From Ascidia mentula (Eukaryota; Chordata; Ascidiacea; Phlebobranchia; Ascidiidae), in NCBI GenBank assembly GCA_947561715.1, contig OX387201.1:7024001-7088000 (forward strand): 64,000 nucleotides of DNA. Reading direction: 5' to 3'. This document shows positions 1 to 12,000 of the stretch, piece after piece. Both the position numbers and the translations under genes were made by a program. Every line of letters begins with the position of its first letter. The stretch's first letter is position 1. The notes under the pieces are model-generated. The model worked only from the letters and a program-made list of their open reading frames with translations. It was not told the origin of the DNA and searched no databases.

Positions 1-99
1 GGATAAAAACTTAAGAAACTTGACAACATAGTCGTTGACTATATTTGTGATATATTGGAGTCAACTGCGTCCCAACGATCACTTCAGGGTTACACAAAC

Positions 100-3000
100 C
101 TGCAGTATGCGATCGTATGGAAGAACTCCCGCCCTGCTCGCAGGACCTCCTTGCTTCACGGAATGAACGTAAACACCGTTGTCAGTCTGTCCGTCAGACA
201 TCGAAAATCCAAAATCGTCACTCGTGTGGTCCTTAACCAACCTCAGCTGAAGAAAAATAAGCATTGGTTTAGGACAGTGGTCAAACAGGGCCACTCCTAT
301 AATGGCGACCTTTCAAAACGATGAAATGAGTCAAGCAACTAAAGAAACTTAAGAAATGCTTCAACAAACCGACTACAGGGTCCCCGCCTTTTAAATGCGC
401 CAATTTAAAATGTGTTCGTGGCCTACTAGCCAACAAAGTTTAAAAAAATCTGTCACAAGAAAAAAATCTGCAAAACCAATAAAACCGCTGGTGTAAGTAC
501 GGCTTAATATTGATGTACATATACGAGAAATATTTTACCAACCCTGTGAAGATTTTGGGAGGACTTGGGGGCATGTTGTGTTACATAATCCGCCCTCCCC
601 ATTCCACCCATCGTGTCGTACTGGGCGCCACCTTGTGTTTGTCGCCTTCCACCGTAAGATGTTGCAGGCCGGTTTCTATCCAACGTCCCTATTGTTAATT
701 TGCTCTGCAAGATAATAGGATAATTTGAAGCAGAGCAACTCAATAAGAGTAAGTTTAACAGCAAACTTGAAAATATCACACAGAAAAGTGATTTCCTTTA
801 TTACAGCAACAAACAGCACAACAGTCACCTCCAAATCCAGCAAATAACCGGATTGACCGACAGACTGTAAGTCGTCCAAAGCACGTTGCCACTCCGCGAC
901 CGAATTGGTTTTGCTGAGGAAATAAACACACTGTGAAGGTCGAATGCACAACTAAGTTGAAATACTCACTTTCGTTCAGGCGACATGTAGTTCCGCGCCC
1001 TTATCTGCTCACGCTTGCCCCAAGTGTCCGAATACGTACGAGAAGACCCGGCCTCAAACCTGAGATAGAGATCATATTTTCGCTAACAAGCCATGACGTA
1101 AGTTGTATGATACATTTTGATTTCTTCTGCTTTTGAGCACAAAATACTCGAACACGTGTATAATTCGCCATGTAGGCATCGCACATTTCTATCGTTAACA
1201 TGTAAAACAACGATGTTAAAAAAAAGTCTCGTTACCAAATTTATAAATAAAAAAAAAAAAAATTAAAAAAAAAGAATAAAATTAAAAAACTAAATCCAGA
1301 GGCAAAACCAAGATCAGAGAGCCCAACAAAAAGTACTTCAAGCCGCTAAATCCTTCAAATGTACAATACGAGGAAATCCGACATACTTCTCTCGTAGTTT
1401 GCTGAAGCTAGAGGTGGTCGGCTCGCTTCGTTTCTGCATGCGGGGAGCTGTTGATGACGACCGAGTTTTTTGCCACTCGTTGCTGAACTGACGTATCGGC
1501 TTGGGAGAGTCGAAGGTCGGCATTTGTAAGTTCGGGGATCCCGCCCCTGCCGGAGGTTGGTGACTTCCTGAAATTGGAAGTGAGAAGCAAACTTGAACAA
1601 GTGCAGTTGATACTTCACGACTGGATTTTCATAACGAGAGTATTAAATCGTTGGTAAGCGCTTATACAAACAATTGTTTCAGGTGCATGTACAACTTCGC
1701 GTAGTATCATGAGCGAGTGCTAAGAATTCTGATAATCCATATTATTAATATGAAAATACAAGCAAAAAATTTGCAATCCCAACCAGATCACCATGAACAA
1801 CCATATTCGACTTTCAAATCCCTACTATTAAATTCCCAAAGCGACAAGCCGAAATTACTAAATTTTTGGCATAACGCAAGACATTAGCTTGACTGTATCT
1901 TACCCGTGCTACTTCGTGTGTGTTGCATATCCGCACTCGAATCAACCCACGACTCGACAGCGCTGTCGATACTGGGAGCACCGGCCGGTCCCGGTCGGAC
2001 TCCGCGGTCCTTGGGAAGAGACGAGTCCCGGTGTTCCTTGTCGGATGACGGGGAGTGCTGAGGAAGAGGACCCATGGGAGGAGGAAGAATGTCGTCCTCT
2101 GGATCGCTCAGCTCCGAGATCGTGTCGGTCTTTGCGGAAAGAGCAAAGCATCAGACGTCGCGTTAAAACTTACGTTCATTGTGTGCGAATTACTGTTTAT
2201 AACTAACTGAATTTTCTTGTTGGCACTCTTAAAGAAGATTGGCGTATTCTAAAGTACACTTTCGCGAGTACCTCTCGCTGGACTTCGCAGACATGAGACT
2301 GATACGGCACATTTCATGATATGTATTTATTTATATTTATGTTATTTGTATATAACTAAGTGATCCAAAAGGCAAATTCCAGGAAATACTAAAAATTTTA
2401 CAAATACACAGCACACAAAACCTATTGTACAAGGTAGTGAACATGTATTTTATGTAGTCAGTGCTTACTCGAATTTCATTTCGCTGCATTGTGCTCGTTG
2501 TGAACGTTGGTTTCCTCGCCTCTAGAGGGCGTTGTTGGTCCGAAATATTTTCCGCACTCGGGGTGGGGGGATCCGCGAGTTCCCGTCGAATTTTGAGGTT
2601 GACGACTTCACCGGCACTTTGTAACAAATTGATCGCTTCGTTAAGGGATTTCGCCCGCAAAGGAACCGCGTTGATTGACAGGATCTTATCCCCAACGTGT
2701 ATAGCTCCCGTCCTACAAAATAAAACAAAATTTCACCACAGAAATAACTAGGGTTGACAAATATATATCGTGGGTGCCTAGTAACGAAACAAATAAAAAG
2801 TACTAACTCATGTTCAACAGCCGTTATTATAATCCAAAGGTTTCGACATACAAGAATCGTTTAGTGTTGTGATTTTACATTTATAGGTGCGGTCAAACCT
2901 GGTTATATTAAAAGCAAAAGCTCACACTGAATATTTTCAGACATTTGCACGACTATCAGTTTACCTGGATGCCAGACCACCAGGTGTTAGTCCGGAAATA

Positions 3001-6000
3001 ATGATCGGGTCGAACTTTTCGTCGGTCCCAGATATTGTGATACCGAGAGGACCTCCGTGTCGTTTCAATTCAACTGTGTAGGTGATGGCACCGCTGGTGT
3101 CTGCTTCCTCTGTCCAGATATAAAGTTTTCAGTAACATTTCGTCTATTTGGAAGGTCTTGATATGAGGGTTCGGGATGCCAGAATACGTTGATGGAATTG
3201 ACTCACAGAATAAAACCCATCTAGACTGCTTTGGTCAATTCTCACTCAGAATAAAATTATTTTTTTCCTACGATACTGCTGTCATACTGTGTTAACAGAT
3301 GTTTTAGCAGAAAGACCGGCAGTAATTATCATCCTTAAAACTATAGACTACCTTTACTTTCTGACCGCTTGTCATCCCAATGTTAAACAAACACCCAGCG
3401 TACCAGAGTTTTCCTCGTCCTTCTGTATTTTCAGCCTCACGACGTCTTCGGCGCTCGCTAGGAGTGCGTGTGCATCCTCAACTGTACAATCATCCAACCT
3501 CACACCGTCTATACTGAGAAGTCGGTCTCCGGCCTCCAGCGTCCCGGTCCGATGTGCAACCGAACCTCGCTTCACTTCCGATATCATCAACGCATCTTCG
3601 TTCCGCACAGCTGTTTTTGAATGCAAAATTTAAAACCGGGTGCACTTAATTATCGTTTAGTGCCCTTCATGCGGATGGAAAATACTCGAGTTGTTGGAAA
3701 TGCTATCAAAAACTGCTACGAGAGGAGTGTTTTTTCGGTTAATGTTGACAACATATACACGTGGTCATATTAAGCTGCTTTGCAGATGTTACGGAAATAT
3801 ATTTTGACGCCCTCTATGTGTAAAGATAACAAAATAAATACTGTAATATCAGTATACTGCATAATGCAGGGCAACATTCCTTTCAGCCAGTGCGTTTTGC
3901 ATTGAAACTACACTCCCTGTCTTTCGAAACCATTTTCGAAATTATAACCAAGTTTTAATCATCGTCCTAATTTGGAAAAATTAATAAAAATCAAAGCAGT
4001 TAATAAAATTAATTGGGCAACTGGAAACACATTCCATTCAGGTAGTTTGTCGTACCGCTGACGACAATCCCGACATCGACTCCTCTTCTCTTTCCAAGCT
4101 TTGCGTGGAATGTTCCACTGCTTGGTACAACCGACTCCGCAACGTCGAACTCAATCTCTAGAAGAACCTGGAAAATATGTAACGTCAAAGTAGCGCAGGG
4201 TGCCAGCATTAAAGCTGTGTTTGTAAAAGCAAAGCAAAAACGCATTTCTTTTAATTTTGTGCAAAGAAAACTGGTTAATAAACAACAAGTAAATTTTTTT
4301 GATACAGCTAGTTGACGTGTATGCGCAGCAAAAATTAACGTTTTCGTGCGAAATCTTAATTTTTCGCATACTAACCTTGCAATATTACATCGATCACCTA
4401 AATTTGCAGTTGTCCAGTTTGTTTTTGGACCAAACAAACATACAAACGAGCATCGCTGTCAAGATATCAGTATCGTGCGAGCGAGCGAATTGTGGACGTT
4501 TAAACCAACGGTATGTCGCCGCCGGTCAACTTGCCTGGCCTGCGCAGTAAGCCTCGTTGAACATCTGGTTAACTTCATCGATGCCGCATTCCTCACAAGC
4601 AAAGCCGTTGACCGAAAGAATGCGGTCGCCCGCCTGGATCGATCCACATCTGACAACAGTAGGCTGATAAATTAGCGATTCGAACAGTTTGATGCAGATC
4701 ATGTTTTCGGCGCGATAATTACGCACGTGGGTAAGAGTGATGGAAAAATTCAGTTACAAAAGTTAGTGCTTTGGTCGTTGCGTTATTCGTGTGGGTTGTT
4801 TCTTGCTTGTGGTGAAACAAACTCATGCGATCAATGATATTGTTCATTTTAAATGGGAGCAGACACCCCTATTTTTGGCCTCAAATTTTTGCACCAATTA
4901 ATGACTTCTGAATAAACTTCTGAACACATAAAATAGCTTTTGAAAGAAATGTCTAGGACTGAAATGTCGGAATAAGCATCAGAAACGTGCATAAGCATTT
5001 GGCGCAGCTTAATAAAACTAATTTAAAAAAAAAATCCTTTATATAATTTTCGACATAACCGTATCAGGTGCGTTTACCTGTCAGCTGCACTTTCGGGCTC
5101 AATGTATCCGATCGTGGGAGGCGACCCGAGCATCTCAGTGGCGAAAACACTGCCCTGAAGCTGAATACCGTAGTTCCCAGAGGACGTGGAAGCTGTCATG
5201 GGGTCACAACCGTCATCTGACGTCAGCAGGTGAACCTCGAGCGCCTCCGTGTGGACGACCTGATTTCCGCTCAGGTAGTCGGTCGAGGCAAGCGACACTG
5301 AGAACGAAAACACGGTTACTTTAAGGAAATGGTTTTTAATAGTGCTGCAAAAGCTGGTGAAGGCGCTTGGTGCATTGAAGCAGTTGTTTTAGGAATACAT
5401 GGATTGGGTGATTGCTATTGTGAATGATGCCTTGAAAATGCCAGAAGATTTCGATTGAAAGGGGGATTACCCACTAATCACAACCAAAGCCTTGTTAATC
5501 TAACAAGTACTAATATGGGTACTAACTAAAAACTTCTGTGGTTACTGAACACAAAACTGTTGTCAAAGTGCATCAGTATCAAAACTCAATATAATTCTAA
5601 CTATAAATTTCACAGTATTATCGTGCAAGGCCTGCATAACACGGATAATAAACTTCCAAAAGCCGCAAGTCACATTTGCACAGCATGACGTCACCTATAT
5701 AAACAGCTACAATTGCTGCTCGCGGGATGCAAGAAAAACACAAAAGCCGCAGAATTATGAGAGCGCGGTCAATTAGGACTACGTTCTACAGTTGATTGCT
5801 AAGCGCTGTAACAAGCGAGCTACAGTCAGCAATGTGCGCTAAATGCTTACGGAAGGCGCTACTTCTCAAAGTTCCGAATTGGCCCAAAGCCGATCCTCTG
5901 TCGTGTGGATATCCAGGACCAAGATAAACTGGGAAAAAATTGTCAAATGTTTTTGATTAGCCTCTGCATTAAAGAAAAACTAATTCGTATTTACAAACTC

Positions 6001-9000
6001 GACCACCAAGGGGTAAGAAGTATGCGAAGCAGCGATTAAGAGCGATTCGAGCAAGATTAGAAGAATAGCCTGTGTTTTCTTGTTTAAAATATCCTAAATT
6101 TCCACATTTTGTTTTGGTATTCAATCAGACCAAAATTAACAATGAATTTGACTAATAATTTCAAAACGTATTGTTTTTTTAGGTATGTTCATGAGTATTC
6201 AACCGTTCAGCCGATATGTTTGTTTTGTCTTCCATTCTTGGCGTACGAGGACCATAAAACAGTGATTGCGCGGTCTTTGTTAAATGTCTGTCCACGTTAG
6301 AAACCAATCCGACATTTGGTCGCACAAAAGGTGTGAAAACAAGTGTCGGGTTGCGGGTTTTGTATTGTGACAGGCGCGAACGGACACGATCACACAAAAG
6401 ACATCCTCCTCAAAATAGACCGGAGCAGGTTTCGTCAAGTGAGAGTTACCTGAATCGCCATCAGTTAAAACCTTGGCAGAAAATTCAGAGTTGTTTCAGA
6501 CCTCGGCGGGGGTTTGTGCGCTTGTGAGGAGGACAGGTTGACAAGACTACAACAAACTCCAAGGACGCGCAGGAATGGATCGGGTCGACTCCAAGCGCAA
6601 AGTGCGATTATCAAAACACGCTATTGTCCAGAGCAGCCCGGCGGGAGCCCGAATCGCCAGTGTGTGTATGGTCGACGGAAATTGGCGAGCCACGAACCGT
6701 GAGGGGTTGATGAAAACGAGGTGACTGCGTTTCGAGCTTAGACAGTTGGCAACATGACTACGAGGAGAGGGTTGTTTTATGTAAACACGACGTTTTGGGG
6801 CAGTAAGTTTAGACTACGGCTATTTTCGGCCGAGCTTTGCTACATCGAGGTCTAACAGAGCAGAGCGCGGGGCATTGGTAAGTGAGTTGGGATGTTTGAT
6901 GCCATCCAGCCGCCATAAGCTGCGGAAAAGTTCGTGGTCGGTTAAGTGCGATGAAGTAGTGGTTTAAGTGAATTGTGAATAATCCAGTATATTATCCAGG
7001 ATTAACGTTCAATAGGTGTGCACAATCTCCAACACATTTTATCAATCAATGAAATAACCCTTCTATTAGTGGTTGTACTGGAGCAATTTGTGTTTACTTC
7101 GTTGTACATTGACAAAATGAGGTTATACGACACAATCATATTTTCGCAGATACTTTTCTTCCTGAGCAGCTCCATGGCAAACGTAGGCACTGTGATCTCT
7201 GTAATGGGTTTGTTGGTCGGCCTGCTTTCAATTCGCAACTCAGAGGCCGTCAAGCTCCTCCTTTCCGAAACGGACGGAAACGTGAACATACGGAACTGTT
7301 CCAACTGCATATTCAGCATTGAATGCAAAGAGCTGACATGCGAGTGTTCGGATGTGAGTGTGGATGACGTGGCCAACGCGGCCGGGGCCGATGTGAACGT
7401 GACGTGGTGGTACAGCGAAGATCTTGAGATCTGCTGCAACTCACTGTCAAGCGCCGCGGCGCAAACGGTGCTAGCTCAGTTACTGGACTTCTCGTACATG
7501 ACACAAGTTGGACTCAAACAATGCCACGAGTTGGCTACTACTGGGACAGAGCAATGGATTACCATCTTCGGTCTCAGGGAGCTGTATATGACCGCTCCAA
7601 GGAGCTCGACCTACACGAGCAAGACCTTTGACCTGCAGGGCGCGGACGAGGACCACTCTGACCAATCGCAGGAGTACAGGGATTACCATATCGCCTTTGT
7701 GGCGAGGAATATCGTCGACGGTGAGGTCGGGATGCGGTCGTGGAGTATAGTGGAGCAAGTCGGGAATGAGAACACTACACAGACGATTGCCACGGCGTTG
7801 GCGAGAAGTCCTGACGTCATACGATCCAAGGCCGATAGTACGTTTATGTGGTCGCCCATATATGGTGTGTAGTTTTTTTGCGACTGGCAGGAAACTGTTT
7901 TTTCCAACTTTTTAATCAGTGTTACGTATTTTATCCAGTATTTTTGTGACAATAACAAGATAGATGTGTGCTTTATTTTTGCTCGTCAAATTACACTTGA
8001 AATTCTGACAGATGTCTGAGCCAATACGTAAATTCAACAGTTGTTTAAGAACCAGCGAACGCCAAAATATCGAAACTGGAAGGGTGCGCTGGTCTGCTAT
8101 CTGTGCAGTGCACACAAACACGTGATGAGAATTTCCCAACCGCAGACGAAACAGCAATTAGTTAGTTGAAGGCAAACGCTATCTGAGAGAAGAAACACAG
8201 CATGCGCAGAAACGGAGCGCGGCAGAAAATATCCAAGAAACGGGATACCACAGCTTGTTCCACTCGGCTAACTTGTTTTGTACAGCAACAATACAACAAG
8301 GCTTGGTCCGGATAGTTTTGCACAGGTACGGAGATACAAGGTGATTCCTGGGGTTTGAAGCCAAAAAATCGGTGACAAGCAAGTTTTTAGGCAAAATCGA
8401 ATGCTAATGAAGACAAGTGAGTCGTATGAGATAGCGTAGAAGCGTTCCAGTGGCAGATTCGCTAATGAATCGCTTGTGCTTTTCAGATTCACGAAACCAG
8501 AAAAAAGGCATGGATATAGAAAACTAAAAGCAACAATTGGAGATCTTATACTTAAAACTTTTGAAAATTGTCCTGTTTTCATAAGCGGAACGCCTAATCG
8601 TGCACGAAATCTCAACGACATGCGCAACATGAGATTTTCAAATATGAACACAGGAAGCAGAGGAACGTCCGCAACATACCATCAGCTTTTGTGTTTCGCC
8701 TTGTGTATAAACGGTGCACTGGCGGCAAAAATAATTTTCGATTTTGGAACAGCCGAGGTTGGCATTACTAACTGCACCGGCTGTCGCCAGTCGATACAGT
8801 GTAGCCCGATCTTTTGCGATTGTCCCTTTATAACAAAAAAACAACTCGTCGAAATGGTCAACTTTACTTCCGGAGTCACGTGGTGGAACGCGGAACCGCT
8901 GGAAATCTGCTGCCGGTCAAACAAAGGCATTGCGGCAAAAGAGTTGCTCAACATTCTGTTAGATTTCTCTTATACCCCCGTACTGTCCCTGGTGCACTGC

Positions 9001-12000
9001 GAAACTCTAGCGACGAGGGACGAATGGTTTACGGTGTACGGACTGCGCGAATTTAATGCTACCACGCAGCAGATACCTGACAATGACGGTTTGAACCTGT
9101 TTCCGACGAACGTGTATCACGCCAACACGTGGTTAGCTTACAGGGATCACCACATCACTTTTGTTCGTGGAAGTGTCGTCGACGGTGGAGATTTGCGATC
9201 TTGGAGCGTCGTCGAACAACTCGAGAGCAAAATGTTAGCGCAGACGGTAACCGCGGCCTTGAATAGAAGTCCGGAGATAACACGGTCCAAGACTGACAAG
9301 ATGTTCATGTGGACAACTATATACACAGAGTAAATGCGTTTTGCTCACAATAGGCAAAACACAGTAATTTACTGCTCAACTGCTTTTCTCAAATATTATA
9401 TTGTAATTTACTGTTGCGGAATCGACAGCAAACATGGCAGGTGTTTTCATTCCCGTCGATTACGCGTGCAAGTTTAGTGGTACTGCGCATATGCAGGATA
9501 ACCATTGTAAGGTCAATTAGGAAATTGGAAAGTGTTTTTTGATCAGTAATAAGAATAAGTTTTTAAATTTGAATGTCTTTAATCTCAAGTCGTTTTTCTT
9601 CATTCGTGACTTGTAACAATTGTGCAATTGCTCTTGTAGTTTTTGTACACTTATCCTCGGTGCTTTAACGGTGCGAGGTTAAATAAAGAATGGCGCAGCC
9701 GATACAACTGGAAGACTATCTTATATAAGGCTGGGTTAAGATCGCAGTGGGCAACAAAACAAACGGAATCAACCGGATTCACAAAAAGTCTCGCTCGTCG
9801 CTGCAAGCTCAAGGTCAGACGACCTTGTCATTATAGTTGACGTGCGGAAGGCATTGAGATCGAAGTTTTAGCTTGGAGAAAAAACATGACAGCAGTTCTG
9901 AAGGCAACGGAGCTTTGGGACAGCTTCCTGTATTGTTTCCTTGTTTACAAATGGCCCAAAAGTATAGAGGCAAAGGCAAAACACCCGTCCGAACCTTGGG
10001 GATGGTCAGGAAAACGACCCTTTTTCAAAAAGACTGCAAGCGGATCTACAGAGCCGGCGGGTTAAACAAAACAAGTGCTTCAAAGTTTGGCAAGCGATTA
10101 GGGCCCATTCAGGCGCAAGTCAAGTAGAAAAGAGCATATGGTACAAACGTCATCAAAAGAGGGGCATTGCGTAACCCACAGGCAACCGAGGCCTAGCGAC
10201 GAATAGGGGGTTATTGGTCGGTCGTTTTTTGTCGGCAGTGAAGCAAGAAGGGTGTGTGCTTGTTGACTACGTGTGTTTATGATTCGAGCCCATACACGAT
10301 ATCAAAAGGGATAGGGGTGACGAATTAGTCGCAGGTTGAATAGGAAGGAGCAGGTATATAAGCAGGATCGGCTAAACCTTGTACATTGTGAAGGGTTGTC
10401 GACCAAGAGGAAGAGAGTTTATTGTGCAGTCGGGTGAAACGTTCATCATGTTGTTTTTAGTTTAACGACCAAAATTTCCAAAATAAAGACAAAAAATTGT
10501 TTGGAATTAGCTGTGCACTGATGTAAGTTTTTGTTCAAAAAAATGCGGTTATAATGCATTTAAGCGTTGGAAACTTAAAAGGAATAAAAAAGGCCGGAAT
10601 GAAACAATAGGAAAGACTGAACATTTCGTGGTACTTTAGTGAGTGACGTAACTCATGCATAAACAATTAAACTACCCAACCGCGCCAAGATGCAAGCCAT
10701 AGGAGGTTGGAATTTACAAGGTCCTAAATCAGACTCACATAAACGTGAATCTCCGGACAAGCGCAACGAGCGAACATGAAAATTGGACTGAAGTGCCACT
10801 CTCGCATCGTCCTATATATGAGGACCTAAATACCCTTCAATTGTCGCACACAATGGCCAATTGCGATGTTGAGGTGAACATACTTCGAGCTGCTGTTTCT
10901 GGAATATCCCGGGCGACGGCGGCTAACAATGCAAAGGGTATTCACTGATCAGTTCAAGAGCTTTCGCCTCACAAGGCACCCTCTCTCTTAAAGGGAAGGG
11001 CACACCTTGATGCGCAAACAGAAGGGCTGCGGTTGAAGACAGGCGACATCGACGGGCGAGTGTTTTAAAACAATTGTGTGTCGTCAAGCACTTCGCGAAA
11101 ATGTGAGTGCAGTCAGTGTTTACCGATTTAAAGCGGGGTGCGGCGAGATTTCGGCGTGAAAATGTCAGGAGCGTCAACGGAGGCAGAGATTATTCCGGTC
11201 CGTAAGTCGTGTTATCGCGTGTGTCAAGCAGACAACTTTTCCTTGTTGTTTCGTATAAGTTATAAGTTGTTTTGATTATCAGGCTACCGCTGTAAGATAG
11301 AAATCGACTCACAGTAATTCTGCATTCGTCTTTTGTAAAACATGGGATGAATGAAGTTTACAACTGACAATATTACAATAGCAGCAACTGGACCATGCTT
11401 GTCGCAGTAGTCCTGACAGTGGTGTGGAATTTGGCTGAAGCGTCGTTGATAATTTTCCGCCAAAACACGACGTTCAGTGGGATTGAGAATTGCACATGCA
11501 GCTCCCCTATTCAAAGCTGCATCCAAGTGGAGGAAGCCATTGCCGAGTCGTGCTCTTGTGTGAACAGAAGCCTGCAAGATCTGCTCAGAGCAGCAGAAAA
11601 TGCGCTCGTGACAAATACGACGACGTGGAGTGACAGCGATCATTGGACCACTGTCTGCTGTCAAAAAAGAGGCGATGAACAGGCCAAGGCAACCCTCGCT
11701 AGTGTACTGGACTTTGCCGTGGTTAACTATTTACTAGTATCGGACTGCCAAAGAGCTGCCTCTGCGAGCGATATGGAGGTTCTGACGTTGTACGGTTTGG
11801 AGCGGCTCGCCATTAGACATGTGGATACCACTTCCAAACGAGGCATTAATATAACCAAATCAGACTTGTCCAATACAACTTCACAGTACACCGGTCACCG
11901 GGTAACGTTCGTGCAACGACGCGTTCTGCGCGGTCGTGATCTCATAAAGAGTTTCAGTCACGTTGTGTCGCTCGAAGCCCCCGGGCAAGATGAGATAGTC

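Noticed and set aside
1240..1290. A-rich tract as a retroposon poly(A) tail
   Set aside because: It is a simple A-rich run inside a GRIP intron with no element body or target duplication next to it.
7002..7439. 145-codon minus-strand ORF opposite nested gene 1
   Set aside because: It is the antisense shadow of the plus-strand gene, whose frame has a signal peptide and paralogues with conserved residues; the minus frame has neither.
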